Positions 44,344 to 54,692 of a DNA stretch of 64,000 nt are shown one piece after another. The stretch comes from Brevibacterium mcbrellneri ATCC 49030 (GTDB taxonomy: Bacteria; Actinomycetota; Actinomycetes; Actinomycetales; Brevibacteriaceae): NCBI RefSeq assembly GCF_000178455.1, contig NZ_ADNU01000048.1, forward strand, positions 1 through 64,000, read 5' to 3'. The first letter of the stretch is position 1. Every line of letters begins with the position of its first letter. Both the position numbers and the translations under genes were made by a program. The notes under the pieces are model-generated. The model was not told the origin of the DNA, searched no databases, and worked only from the letters and a program-made list of their open reading frames with translations.

Positions 44344-46839
44344 CTAGAAATCGAAGTCCGATGTAAACGAGCGCTTGAGCAGGTACTGAGCCCGCTGGTA
44401 GACGCGCCACTGGGTGGTGTTGGGTATCTGCTCTTCGAGCCGGAACTCGACCGTGCGGTTGTTGAACTCGTTGGCGTCCTGGCTAAGGAGCATCCGTGCA
44501 CTCTGGTAGCGGTCACGCGTGTCATCGGAGGGCTGGTCGAAGAGCAGCTCGGGCTGATTCGAGATCAGGGTCTCGCCGACGTAGAGGCCGCCGCGTAGCG
44601 TGCGAGCCTGGACCTTCTCACTAACCGGCTCGGACTGGAAGAGCTTCACGACGAGCTGACCGGTGGTGATCTTGTCCGTCTCGGGCAGCACCTCGACGTT
44701 GACGAGGCGAGTGTCGCTCTTGCGCTTCTTGTTGACGGTGAGCACCGGAACGACGATTTCCTGGAGTGCGGCGCCGCCGTGGACGAACCTGGAGCCCGCG
44801 CCCGGCAGCTTGAGTCGATGGATCGACTTGGGAAGCTGCACCTCAAGGTCGCTACTCAGCCCGAGCTGTTCAGGCTCGAACTTTCGAAACGCGGGATCGT
44901 CCTTGAGCCCCCGGCCGAGCACGTATCGACGGTTCGTCACCACGAGCTCGTCCCCCTGCGGCTTGGTCGAGAGGTAGGAGGCACCGGCAAGCGCGGTGTC
45001 CTGGTAGAGGAAGCCGTGGTCGGCGGTCACGAGGATGTTCGTGGCATTCGCATTCGTCAGTTGCTTGATGAGGACGACCAGTTCGCGTAGCGCGTCGTTG
45101 GCGGCCTCGAACACCTGTCGTTCGGTGCGGGCCTTGTCGCCAGCGGCGTCAATCCGGTCGTGGTACACGTACAGCACCTGGTGCGCACGGTAGAGTTCGC
45201 GCAGCTCACCGCGCGGCATCGCGAGAACGTCCTCGGCCTGGATTGCGAACCCGTCTACCGGAGCCAGCACCTTGTTGCGGTTCGCCGTTCCGTCGGAACG
45301 CTGGCCGTCAACGAGCACCAGGTCGCCATCGTGCGAGTGAGCCAGCGTCGTGTGCGGAAGCAGGGCGGCCATGCCGAGTTGTGTGTAGCTCGGAAGCACG
45401 CCCAGCATCGCGTGGAGTTCCGCGTCAAAGCGGTCTTCCTGACGGATACGTGAGCCCAGATCGTCGGCTACCTCGTAGCGCAGCGCATCAGAGATGATGA
45501 CGACGGCCTTCCGGTTGCCCCTCCTGATGATGGGCTCGACGTGATCGGTGAAGAACCTTGTCTGATGGCGCAACACCACCGATCGCCAATCAGTCACGGC
45601 ATCAACCTGCTGCTGCCAGGCGTTGCCGAGCTCGTAGAGGAATCGGTTCGCGTAGTGCTTCTCCACCTCAACCCGGAGCGCTTCGAGGGCGCCGGTGTAC
45701 TCCGTTGTGCGGGCGGCAAAGTGGAACTGTCGGTAGAGCTGGTCGATGCGGAACCAGCGCTTGCAGTAACGGTCGAGTCCGTCATCGAAGGACGCGATCT
45801 CGAATCTTGCAGTCGCGAGCTCGCTCAGAAGGTCAGAGGCAGCGGCGAGCGCCGCGTAGAGTTCCCGGTACCCGTCCACCCAGATGCTGCTCTGTCGGGA
45901 ACGGATGATCTCGGACACCTCGCGTGTGCCCATCGTCCGCTCGACGATTGCCTGTGTCAGCACGCTGATGATCTTGCGCTCCACGTCCTCGAAAAGATCG
46001 TTGCCCACAAGCTCAGCCAGTTCGGCATCCTCGATGGTGCTGGCGTAGTCAAGACTTTCAGCTGCGCGCCGAGCCAACGTGGCGAGAGCATCGGCGCTGC
46101 GTCGGTCGTTGCGCAGGCTCGCGAAGTCGAGCTCGATATTGCGCAGGGCTCCGGGCGTGTCCGATGCAAACCGCTTGATCGCCTGGCGGAACATCCACAG
46201 CACAAAGTCATCGACGCTAGGCTCACTTGCTTCGTAGCCGTAAATCTTGGCAACACCGGCCCAGTGGAAGCTGTCCAGACCCTGTTCGGCCAGCGCGTCG
46301 TACTTGGTGTGCGCGCCGCGTGCGTTCTCGATCAGCAACGCGCGCATGAGCTCAAGCATGCTGTGCTCGTGCTGACCAAGCACCACGGCAGACATCTTCG
46401 CTCGCAACCTGTCGGCGTCATCGCTGGTCGCGAGGAGGGATTTGAGGCTCTCGACTCGCTTGACGGCTCGGAAGAACTTCTCGTGCTCTCGCACCACCTC
46501 GTCGATCCCGCTACCGCTGAGACCTAGGTCCTGGCGCACGAGCGCGGTCCGGTCAGCGGTGAAGATCCCATAGGCAAGCTCAAGGTCAAGCAACCAGTTC
46601 CCCGTACCCGCAGGCACAGGAGCGCCTCGGTACAGGAGAAACTTGCCCGCCGGCTCGTCGTGGAGCACTCGGTTCTTCACCGCGTACTCGTTGTTCTCCA
46701 CCCGCACAGTGGTCACGCCGCTGAGATCAAGCGCATCAATCTCGGCGGCGTACTCGCCGTCGGCGTCGTGCCAGAAGACCAGGCGCTGTGACTCGAACCT
46801 CTGCTCTAGGTGAGGCAGGACGACACTGAGCGAACTCAT
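44344..46839 (-). CDS. pglZ: BREX-1 phosphatase PglZ (type A)
   Basis: 831 residues, the length expected for type A PglZ. An alkaline-phosphatase-superfamily core is seen in VVIISDALRYEVADDL (metal-binding Asp) and ILVTADHGFLYQD (Asp-His pair), with the motif region LAHSHDGDLVLVDGQ in between. The N-terminal 400 residues are helical. In type 1 BREX it is indispensable. The ATG overlaps the stop of the small gene by 4 bp (ATGA). Confidence 0.95.
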   Translation of the reverse strand: MSSLSVVLPHLEQRFESQRLVFWHDADGEYAAEIDALDLSGVTTVRVENNEYAVKNRVLHDEPAGKFLLYRGAPVPAGTGNWLLDLELAYGIFTADRTALVRQDLGLSGSGIDEVVREHEKFFRAVKRVESLKSLLATSDDADRLRAKMSAVVLGQHEHSMLELMRALLIENARGAHTKYDALAEQGLDSFHWAGVAKIYGYEASEPSVDDFVLWMFRQAIKRFASDTPGALRNIELDFASLRNDRRSADALATLARRAAESLDYASTIEDAELAELVGNDLFEDVERKIISVLTQAIVERTMGTREVSEIIRSRQSSIWVDGYRELYAALAAASDLLSELATARFEIASFDDGLDRYCKRWFRIDQLYRQFHFAARTTEYTGALEALRVEVEKHYANRFLYELGNAWQQQVDAVTDWRSVVLRHQTRFFTDHVEPIIRRGNRKAVVIISDALRYEVADDLGSRIRQEDRFDAELHAMLGVLPSYTQLGMAALLPHTTLAHSHDGDLVLVDGQRSDGTANRNKVLAPVDGFAIQAEDVLAMPRGELRELYRAHQVLYVYHDRIDAAGDKARTERQVFEAANDALRELVVLIKQLTNANATNILVTADHGFLYQDTALAGASYLSTKPQGDELVVTNRRYVLGRGLKDDPAFRKFEPEQLGLSSDLEVQLPKSIHRLKLPGAGSRFVHGGAALQEIVVPVLTVNKKRKSDTRLVNVEVLPETDKITTGQLVVKLFQSEPVSEKVQARTLRGGLYVGETLISNQPELLFDQPSDDTRDRYQSARMLLSQDANEFNNRTVEFRLEEQIPNTTQWRVYQRAQYLLKRSFTSDFDF

Positions 46840-47063
46840 TCGTTGTCCTCCCGTTGCGAGGAAGCTTCGAGCTTGCGCCTTGCGACCCGCTCTGCTGCTG
46901 CCTCATAAATCTGTTGGATGCGGGCCCGAAGCTCGGCCTTCGGCGGCAGCGCCGTCCAATACTCCGCCACCACGATTCCGTCCTTGTCCTCCTCGTTCAC
47001 CTCAGAGGCGCGAGCGAGCAGGTCTCGCTCTGCCTCCTCGCTGTTCCGAGCGATCTCAGGCAT
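46836..47063 (-). CDS. 75-residue unknown protein inside the BREX operon
   Basis: MPEIARNSEEAERDLLARAS starts the protein; the rest is charged and helical (RARIQQIYEAAAERVARRKL). It contains no known domain. The ATG lies 8 bp inside the 3' end of pglX (ATGCCTGA holds both signals) and its stop overlaps the pglZ ATG by 4 bp. This double coupling argues that it is a real gene of the operon and not chance. Its position suggests a partner of PglX or PglZ, but no function can be assigned. Confidence 0.75.
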   Translation of the reverse strand: MPEIARNSEEAERDLLARASEVNEEDKDGIVVAEYWTALPPKAELRARIQQIYEAAAERVARRKLEASSQREDNE

Positions 47064-50000
47064 CGGTAGCCTCCAGCCCTGCGATCTTCTTGAGGGCGGG
47101 GTAGAACTTCGGATAGTTGGCCTTCACCCCGTCATCGAGATCGATGGCGATCTGCTGAGACGCCAGTGGGTACAGCACGTCGTGTTCGTACTCGCTGAGT
47201 TCCACCAGCACCTTTCGAAGTCGTTCGGCTTCCTTCAGTGCCGCTGCCTTCTCGCGAGGCGTACCCTCCCCGGCGGCGAGACGCTCCTGGTGCTGGAGGT
47301 TCGCTTCCAGTTTCGACTCGAACTCGCGCAGGTACTCGTTCAGTACGGTTGAGACCGTGGACGGGGTGTAGCGGTGCATGTAGATCAGCGCGTTGAACGA
47401 TCCCTTCGGGCTGGAGAACAGCCAGTAGATCGGACGCTTCTTGTACCGCTTAACGTGATCGTCGTAGAACTTCGACCGGCCCGCTCGGGTGATGAAGTAC
47501 TCCCGCAGAGTCTTGACGCCGAGCGACTCCTCAACGAACCGGAGATTCTCCTCGAAGTACTGCTCCCCGAAGGCAACCCGCAGGAACTGACGGAGCCGCG
47601 CCACGATGTCGTCCTCGAACCAATCGCCATCGACGATCGGGAGAACGTTGTCAGCATCAGGGGTGAATCTCGGCTGCGGCACCTTCGCGAAGTAGTCCTG
47701 CACTGTCGCGCCCTGGTCGGCCAGAACTAGGCCGGTCTCGTCGAGGCTGTAGCGGCCGAACATACATCCCACAGCGAAAGAAACAAGGTCAGCAATCATG
47801 TCGCGCAATTGAACATTCCGCTCAGCTCTACCTTGCGTGCCCACCACCAGGTTGTTCAGAGTGACATTAAGTTCACCTGAGGGCTCCAATCCGTAGGACT
47901 TAGCTATGATCGCGTCGAGTGCTTCCTGAGCCTCGTTGACCTGCGCAGAGTAGGCTCGCCAATCAGCGAAGTGTCCGTCGACCAGACTCGCAAGGCGGCC
48001 TACCCCGCCGCGCTTGATTAGCGCATTCTCTTCGTACCCGGGCGCAGACTCGCTCAGATTCCAATCCTGCTGATGGAGGTGCACCAACAGTTCGACCAGC
48101 GAAGATATCCGATCTCTGTCGTCGAGCGGAATCTCCGCTGGAAGTGGAATCTCTCGCAGGGACCCCACGTTGAAGTCCATAGTCGCACCCATGAATTCGA
48201 GGAGTTGACGCGCCACTGACGAATTCAGGACTGCCAGCGTGAGCGAACGGGAGTATCTATCTACTGGAAACGCGCACGCGCCTTTTGCACTGAAGGTACT
48301 GCCGACGCCCGCATAGCGTGCGCCGAAGTCGGACGAGGACATCGCCGACCACGTGATCGAATCCTTGAAATAAAGGTTCCGCGAAGGAAGCTTGTTCCCA
48401 AGCTTCGAGAGTTCACTGAAGTCATGGGGACTGAAAGCAACAATGTACTCGTCGTTGCCAAACCACTTGCGCAGGGGGCCGCCCTTTAGGTATGGAGCGA
48501 ATCGGGCCCCACATGCATGAAACTCTTCCGTAGACTCGGAGTCGAAAGCAATTCGCGTTCGGGACACTTCGTGCCAGAAACGCATAAAGCGGTCATTATC
48601 GCCCGTCTGAAATCCCTGGCGTACCGGCGCAACACTTTCGATAGTTCGCCCAGTTTGGAACGTGGCGCGAAGGGCCGAGGACGCCCAGTAAGCAATCGGA
48701 CTTCCCGGAATAGAACTGAGCTCTCGAAGCGACATCTCCGTGTGTCTTGAGTTTGGTACTGGGAACACCCTCGGCTTGTCTCCATAAAGGTCCAACGTCG
48801 AAACGAAGGAGAAAGATGAGACCCCTTCCCCCGGGGTAGAACGCCAGATGGCCGCCGCCGTGCCAAAAGCTATGCCCATGACTCCGTTCCCCATGTGAAC
48901 CATGCATTCCAGATGTCGGTCATTGAGCAGTTGTTTGCGAAGCCCGGCATAGGACTTGAGGAACATCCAGGACTGCATGGTGACCATCGCCGAGAGTCCC
49001 CCCGGTTTCAGAAATTCAAACCCGCGCTCGATGAACATCGCGAACAGATCAGATTTACTGTCGGGGAACTTCCCCGACGCGAAGTCCGCGAGCGTGGCTC
49101 CCATGTTTTTCGAGCCCATGTAAGGAGGGTTCGCTACCACTACGGCATAGCGCCGCGACAGTGCCGTTGCTTGGCGTAGCACTTTTGACGCACGATTGAG
49201 GGTGGCCGACCAAACGAGGTCGTTTGCTTCGTCCAGTGTTTCGAGGCGGTGAGACAGCCGCTGGGTTTGTCCCAGGTCGGAAAGGATGAGAGCCCCGAGC
49301 ACGTTTGCCTCGGCGAACTGATTCCAAACTCCTTCTTCCGCACGCAGGTCTCCATTCCTCGTGACCAGAAGGTCCAGTTCATCCGGGGTGAACGAGATGG
49401 AGTCGATGACTGTGATCGCCGGCGCGAGCCCCTTTGTCAAGAATGTTCGCTGCTTAGCGCGGGCCTTCATGGTAAGTGCGAACGCCGCCAGTGAGCCGGC
49501 GCGCGGGTCGATCTCGGTGCCGTAGAGGTTTTGGGCAAGGATGAGCCCGGGAATCTCGGACGGTGCGTAGCCCTCCTCTTCGTAGATCGCGTAGAGCAGG
49601 TCGAACGCATAGGTAAGCATGTGTCCGGAGCCGCAAGCTGGGTCAATGACCGTCAGCTCTTCGGGGTCGGCGATCTTGAGGAAGTCAGTTTCTTCGTCGA
49701 CCGGCGCAATGTAGTAGTCCATCTGGTCGATGAGCCGAGACTCAGGGTGGTTGAGCATCCAGAGCCGGCCAACGGAGTTTTCGACCAGGTAGCGGACGAT
49801 CCAGTGTGGAGTGAAGAGCTGGGTGGCGGCCGGAATCTCGGCCGCGCCTGCCTTATTGCCCTTCTTGAATCCGGCGAAGACTTCGTCTTTCCGCTCTGCG
49901 ATGTAGAACTGGTAGAGCCAGCCGATCACCTCGACATCTCGGCAGACTTCCTCAGAGAGCACCGCCGCAGCCCTGGCGAGGATCGAGTCTGCGGCGAGAA

Positions 50001-50538
50001 GGTTCGCAGGGATGAGGAGTTCGGTGTAATCGCCTTCGCGCTCGAACATAAACGGCATCGAGCGGTTCCAGAAGCGGCAGTACTCGGCGAGCAGAAGCGT
50101 GTAGGCCTCACCCTGAGCGTCTGCACTGGGGCGGGTTCCGTCGAGGAGTCCAGTGATTGTGTCGACGGTGCGCTTGTTGCTGACAACAGCGGGGTCGATG
50201 CTGCCACGCTTGGCATCTGCGAGTATCTCTGGCTGCCCGGTCTGCTGGCCGTGGGCTGGCGAGACCACGCCAACACCGGTGTAGCCGTTGGCGTCCATGA
50301 AGCGGAGGGCGATGATGCGGTTGAACCAGGTGTAGGCAACCCTGTCAGCGATGGCGTCCTTTCCCTTGGCGCCGCCGCCCGCGGCCGTGATGTCGCGTTC
50401 AAGCATGGTCACGGCGCGCTGGTTCTCGACCCGCTCAGGTGATCCGGGCGCGAGCACGGCAGTCAGCCGGGCGCTGACCTGAGTGATGAGTTCGCGCCTG
50501 GCCCAGGTGGCGAAGCTCTTCAGCGGTGTGGTCTCCAT
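47056..50538 (-). CDS. pglX: BREX-1 adenine-specific DNA methyltransferase PglX
   Basis: 1160 residues. Class I N6-adenine methyltransferase: SAM motif I DPACGSGHMLTYAFDLLY, catalytic motif IV VVANPPYMGSKNMG, and a long C-terminal target-recognition part. PglX methylates a non-palindromic site on the host chromosome, which marks self; unmarked phage DNA is attacked. The gene starts 12 bp after brxC. No simple-sequence repeat that could switch it on and off is seen. The 3' end overlaps the small unknown gene. Confidence 0.96.
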   Translation of the reverse strand: METTPLKSFATWARRELITQVSARLTAVLAPGSPERVENQRAVTMLERDITAAGGGAKGKDAIADRVAYTWFNRIIALRFMDANGYTGVGVVSPAHGQQTGQPEILADAKRGSIDPAVVSNKRTVDTITGLLDGTRPSADAQGEAYTLLLAEYCRFWNRSMPFMFEREGDYTELLIPANLLAADSILARAAAVLSEEVCRDVEVIGWLYQFYIAERKDEVFAGFKKGNKAGAAEIPAATQLFTPHWIVRYLVENSVGRLWMLNHPESRLIDQMDYYIAPVDEETDFLKIADPEELTVIDPACGSGHMLTYAFDLLYAIYEEEGYAPSEIPGLILAQNLYGTEIDPRAGSLAAFALTMKARAKQRTFLTKGLAPAITVIDSISFTPDELDLLVTRNGDLRAEEGVWNQFAEANVLGALILSDLGQTQRLSHRLETLDEANDLVWSATLNRASKVLRQATALSRRYAVVVANPPYMGSKNMGATLADFASGKFPDSKSDLFAMFIERGFEFLKPGGLSAMVTMQSWMFLKSYAGLRKQLLNDRHLECMVHMGNGVMGIAFGTAAAIWRSTPGEGVSSFSFVSTLDLYGDKPRVFPVPNSRHTEMSLRELSSIPGSPIAYWASSALRATFQTGRTIESVAPVRQGFQTGDNDRFMRFWHEVSRTRIAFDSESTEEFHACGARFAPYLKGGPLRKWFGNDEYIVAFSPHDFSELSKLGNKLPSRNLYFKDSITWSAMSSSDFGARYAGVGSTFSAKGACAFPVDRYSRSLTLAVLNSSVARQLLEFMGATMDFNVGSLREIPLPAEIPLDDRDRISSLVELLVHLHQQDWNLSESAPGYEENALIKRGGVGRLASLVDGHFADWRAYSAQVNEAQEALDAIIAKSYGLEPSGELNVTLNNLVVGTQGRAERNVQLRDMIADLVSFAVGCMFGRYSLDETGLVLADQGATVQDYFAKVPQPRFTPDADNVLPIVDGDWFEDDIVARLRQFLRVAFGEQYFEENLRFVEESLGVKTLREYFITRAGRSKFYDDHVKRYKKRPIYWLFSSPKGSFNALIYMHRYTPSTVSTVLNEYLREFESKLEANLQHQERLAAGEGTPREKAAALKEAERLRKVLVELSEYEHDVLYPLASQQIAIDLDDGVKANYPKFYPALKKIAGLEATDA

Positions 50539-50550
50539 GCGTGGTGTCTC

Positions 50551-53500
50551 CTACAGTGCGATGCGCTTGTCGTCGTTGAGAGCCTGGACCAGCGCTGCGC
50601 GCAGCGCGTCCAGGTAGCGATCGACGTCTTCTTCGGTTTCCAGCACGCCGTGTATGCCGGTGGCACTGATGCTCTTGACTGAGACGGTCTGCTTCTTGAT
50701 CGGTGCCGGTGCCAGCTCGTCGCTATCGTCCGCACTGCTGATGCTTGGGAATGCGGCGAGTTGGTCGAGGATGGCTGGGTAGGTGCATTCCTCGAAGGTG
50801 TTCGCGATCTCGCGGACGACGGCGATCTGGTTCTCCCGGCTGATCCGATCGAGAATCGCGTTGACCTTCTGGCTCACGCTTCGCTGTGCGTCGTCGGCGG
50901 CTCCCAGATAGATCGTGCTGGTCTGTAGAGGCGCCCACCGGGAGTCGATCTCCAGGACTGCTCCATCACGGTTGGCTACGAGCGCCTCGTCGATGCGGGA
51001 TTGGAGCTCAAGGGCAGCGCCCTTGAGCTTGGTCATCCGGTTCCCGCGGAAGGCTTGCGGGTCGGCGAGGAGCTGCGCCACCTCCTGACTGCTCCCCGAT
51101 GGGAGGTAGTTGAGGTTGCTGGCGTTGTCGGCGAGCAGTTGGGTGGCCTCGTCATAAATCTTGCGCTGAGCGCCTCGCTGCTTCTCGTCACCGAAGAAGG
51201 CCTGGATCGGATCGATGATGTCGGTCTTCGCATCGAGGAGGTCGTCAGTGAGCACGAAGTCGGTCAGAAACCAGTCGTCGGGCTTGCCCGCCACGGATTC
51301 CAGCAGTGCGATCGGGGCTTCGAGTTGAGTCACGAAGGGGTACTTCGAGCCGCTGACTCGCGCCTTGAGCTCCTCACACTTGGCGCGGAGGCGTTCGCTC
51401 GCGTGCCGGGCCAGTTCGAGCGGGTCCTTCGGTGCGTTGGGCTCATCGAAGAAGTCCGTGCAGAAGGTGCGCAGCGCTGCGATCCTGCGCTGGTCGAAGG
51501 TCTTCTGAGGGGCGACGACGGCATGGGAGTGCTTCTGCGTGTTGCGCAACACGGCGGCGACTTCGCTGCGCTTGAGGGTATTCGAGTCGACGGTGAGGGT
51601 GATCTTCGAGGTGCCGACGAGCCAGGCCGTCACGCACTCGATGGAGGCGAGGTCCCATCCGTAGGGCTTGGCCTGGAAGTGATCGACGATCTTCTTGACG
51701 GTGATCTGCTCCCCGAGACGGTCGCGCTGCAGGACGTACGACAGCACCTCATCTGCCGGGGCCGCGAGCGCGTGCATTGAGGAGTCGTCAATCATGGCGG
51801 CTTGGTCGGGGTTCGCGAACCCGGCAACCTGCTGCGCGCTGTAGGTGCGTCCACCGAGCAGGCTGAGCTGCGTGTAGGTACGCGCGATGAGGTCTTGGAA
51901 CCCCTCGGTGATCCGCGTGACTGCTTCCTGCGACCCGGATGTGAGGTCTGCGGCGTTGATCACGAGATCGGCTCGCCCGACGGCGCGGCGGATTCGCTCT
52001 ACAAGCTCCTTCTCGCGCTGCGCGTTTTGAGTCGCCTTGGCGCGCAGAATCTGCTCCTCGACCGGAGAGAGTGAACTGGTCTGCTTGCGCTTCGTGTACT
52101 TCTCGGTCTTGATCAGCAGCCGCAGGTCGGCCAGCACCCGGTCGTCGGGAGCGAGGATCACACGAAGCTCGTCTTTGCCTGCCGAGTGCATCCGAATCTC
52201 TTCCGGACCGTACGGGTACTCGGGAGTGATGAAGTGAAGTGAGAGTTCGCGTTGCTGACCGAACGGCTGGTCGTCGAGCTTGTATCCGAATGGGAAGTCT
52301 TGCCCGTTCTTGGCGTAGCGGAGTTTGGAGGTCTTGACCACATCGCCGGAGAGAATCTTGTTCAGCCGGGTCGAGACCTCAGATGAGTCGATCTCGACGT
52401 TCTTGATCTCTTCCTCGATCACCTGCTCTTCGTTGGTCAGGTACTCGTAGACGTTGCCGTTGCGCTGCACGTAGGTCTGCGTCTCCAGCAGCATCAGCGC
52501 GTCTTGAACCTGCTTGGACAACGTGGGCAGGTCGAGTCCGAATCGGTCGTAGACCAGCACTGTTAGGTTGCGCGGGGTGGCCCGGAAGCTCTCGACGTAT
52601 TTCACCAGGAAGAGCGCCTTGAGTAGCCGCACCGCGAGCTTGGTTACCGGTGAACCGCTGTCGGGCAGGTCGCGCTCGGCGCGGTCAATCGAGCGCTGTG
52701 CCGCGGACTTCAACGACGCGCGAATTCCGGCGAACATGGCGTCGAAGGTGGCCAACGTGCCGATCTCGACATTGCCGATGTCCTTGGCGACTTGCTGGAC
52801 GACGCCGAGCATGGACCGCTCACCAACGGAACTGTTGCGGCCCTCGAAGACGTTGTGGTCGGAGATGCCCTCGATCGCGGCTTGGAACAGCGGGAACTGG
52901 TAGCTGACGAACGGGTAGGTGCCGGCGAAGTGGGTCTCGTCGGTGAAGTTCCGGTAGGTCTTCGCTCCATCGACGAAGTCAAACAGTGTCTTGAAGTTCG
53001 CAGACTCCTGCGCGTAGACGGCTTCGAGTACCTGGGTGCCCTTGTCGTTCTTCTCCAGCAGTCGCTTGCGGATGACCTCTTCGACGTCTGCGGAGGTGAG
53101 CTTCACTCGGGTCTTGAACCGGGCCTGAATCTTCGAGAAGTCGTTGCCCTGCTGCTTGGTGCGGTCGCCGACGACCTTGTCCATGTCCTCCTGGGAGGTC
53201 ACGAACACCCACGCCCGTCCGCCACACTTCGTGTTCAGCGACTCGGCGATCGTCTGAAGGTTCAGCATCAGGTGAGTGTTGGAGCCGATGAATTGCCCGA
53301 CCTCGTCGACGAAGAAGTTGAGCCGGTAGCCGGCCGGCTGCTTGTCCAGCCAGGCGCGCACCTCGTCGGCGAAGTCCTCAATCGACACCGAGTAGGTGTC
53401 CTGATAGGTCTTCAGGATGTCGGGCGCGGTCGTCGCGTCCAACCCGGTGATCTGTGCGTATGCCTCGTTGACCTGGCGTCGCACGGTTGGGAGCCCGAAG

Positions 53501-54096
53501 CTCGGCCGGCGCTCCACCCAGTCCCGGCCCGACACCTTAAGGAAGGCTTTTTTGAAGGTGTCGAGCTGACCCTCGTCGTCGAGCTGGCGCTCGAAGCGGG
53601 CGATGTGTCCCTGGTCGCCGTAGTAGCCGCGGGACTCATCGAAGACCTTCACGAACACGCGTAGCAGTGCGTCGGTCTGATCCTTGCTGATCAAGGTCGC
53701 TTTCTGGTCGATGTTGAACAGCAGACTCTTCGCCGGGATGCGGTCAGCCTTGTCGAGCAGCGGTGGCAAGAACGCATCCGTCGCCTTGGCGCGGAAGCTC
53801 GCCGAGACACGCTCGCGGGGGAAGTCGTCGCCCTCCACATCACCAAGGAGGTGTGCGAGCATCTTCAAGAGGTGCGACTTACCGGAGCCGAAGAAGCCCG
53901 AAATCCACACGCCGTTCGCGTTGGTGTAGTTCGTGTACGCCTCCAGCAGCAACTCCAGCCCCTTGGCGGCCTCGTTGGTCAGGACGTACTCGTCGACCTC
54001 GGTGGCAAGGTGCGCAACGTCGTCGGCCTTGATGACGCCCTCGATGGGACGCTGGACGTCCTTAGCGAAAATCTCGGTGAGCTGCATAACGGTCAC
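50551..54096 (-). CDS. brxC: BREX P-loop ATPase BrxC (PglY-like)
   Basis: 1181 residues. Walker A GFFGSGKSHLLKML lies around residue 67, Walker B-like INFFVDEVGQFI splits as FFVDEVGQF near residue 260. The remainder is a long helical region ending with a predicted C-terminal tail. BrxC is one of the core proteins of all type 1 systems and partners with BrxB and PglZ. The start overlaps brxB by 4 bp (ATGA). Confidence 0.95.
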   Translation of the reverse strand: MTVMQLTEIFAKDVQRPIEGVIKADDVAHLATEVDEYVLTNEAAKGLELLLEAYTNYTNANGVWISGFFGSGKSHLLKMLAHLLGDVEGDDFPRERVSASFRAKATDAFLPPLLDKADRIPAKSLLFNIDQKATLISKDQTDALLRVFVKVFDESRGYYGDQGHIARFERQLDDEGQLDTFKKAFLKVSGRDWVERRPSFGLPTVRRQVNEAYAQITGLDATTAPDILKTYQDTYSVSIEDFADEVRAWLDKQPAGYRLNFFVDEVGQFIGSNTHLMLNLQTIAESLNTKCGGRAWVFVTSQEDMDKVVGDRTKQQGNDFSKIQARFKTRVKLTSADVEEVIRKRLLEKNDKGTQVLEAVYAQESANFKTLFDFVDGAKTYRNFTDETHFAGTYPFVSYQFPLFQAAIEGISDHNVFEGRNSSVGERSMLGVVQQVAKDIGNVEIGTLATFDAMFAGIRASLKSAAQRSIDRAERDLPDSGSPVTKLAVRLLKALFLVKYVESFRATPRNLTVLVYDRFGLDLPTLSKQVQDALMLLETQTYVQRNGNVYEYLTNEEQVIEEEIKNVEIDSSEVSTRLNKILSGDVVKTSKLRYAKNGQDFPFGYKLDDQPFGQQRELSLHFITPEYPYGPEEIRMHSAGKDELRVILAPDDRVLADLRLLIKTEKYTKRKQTSSLSPVEEQILRAKATQNAQREKELVERIRRAVGRADLVINAADLTSGSQEAVTRITEGFQDLIARTYTQLSLLGGRTYSAQQVAGFANPDQAAMIDDSSMHALAAPADEVLSYVLQRDRLGEQITVKKIVDHFQAKPYGWDLASIECVTAWLVGTSKITLTVDSNTLKRSEVAAVLRNTQKHSHAVVAPQKTFDQRRIAALRTFCTDFFDEPNAPKDPLELARHASERLRAKCEELKARVSGSKYPFVTQLEAPIALLESVAGKPDDWFLTDFVLTDDLLDAKTDIIDPIQAFFGDEKQRGAQRKIYDEATQLLADNASNLNYLPSGSSQEVAQLLADPQAFRGNRMTKLKGAALELQSRIDEALVANRDGAVLEIDSRWAPLQTSTIYLGAADDAQRSVSQKVNAILDRISRENQIAVVREIANTFEECTYPAILDQLAAFPSISSADDSDELAPAPIKKQTVSVKSISATGIHGVLETEEDVDRYLDALRAALVQALNDDKRIAL

Positions 54097-54692
54097 GGTT
54101 CCTGTTCCAGAATGTTCTTGGCACGGTAGTACTGGTCGTCCTTCAACTTGCCAAACAGCACCAGCGATGAGCCGAGCGTGTCGGACTGTTCGTAGCGGCC
54201 GGGGAAGAACATGAGCATCGGCCGGCCCACCACAACGCTCTGCAAGTTGTTGAGCACGTTGTGGGACCGGATATAGGGGAAGACCTCACCGATCCCGGTC
54301 AGGAACACGATGTCGAACTCGCCGTCTGCCAGCCGCTCGCGGATCGCGGGAGCCAGGTGCTGCTGCGGGTTGAGCATGGACTGCAGCATCTCGGTGAACT
54401 CGGCCTTTTCGAGCTCGGGTTCGACCTCAAGTACCTCGTCCCAGTCGCCGCGCTCCTTGAGTACGTCCACCGACAGGTCGTAGAGGTTGATCTCGCGCAC
54501 CTCGATGCCTTTGCTGGCCAGGCGGTTCTTGACGCGCTTCTTGGCCTTCGCCACATCGAGCGCGTGCTCCGGCTCGTAGGGATAAATGAAGAATGGGACC
54601 TCGTTCGACAAGCCCTCCATCTTCAGGAAGCGCTCGCCGCTGAGCACCGCGAACAGATGCTCCTCCTGGCGGGAAAGTTCATGGAGCGTCAC
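54093..54692 (-). CDS. brxB: BREX protein BrxB (DUF1788)
   Basis: 199 residues. DUF1788 signatures are EVPFFIYPYEPEHALDV, EINLYDLSVDVLKERG and FLTGIGEVFPYIRSHNVLNN. The role is structural/regulatory inside the BREX complex. It overlaps brxA by 4 bp and brxC by 4 bp. Confidence 0.94.
   Translation of the reverse strand: MTLHELSRQEEHLFAVLSGERFLKMEGLSNEVPFFIYPYEPEHALDVAKAKKRVKNRLASKGIEVREINLYDLSVDVLKERGDWDEVLEVEPELEKAEFTEMLQSMLNPQQHLAPAIRERLADGEFDIVFLTGIGEVFPYIRSHNVLNNLQSVVVGRPMLMFFPGRYEQSDTLGSSLVLFGKLKDDQYYRAKNILEQEP

Noticed and set aside
47056-50538. Phase-variable pglX
   Set aside because: No homopolymer longer than five or six bases or short tandem repeat array was found in or just before the gene.
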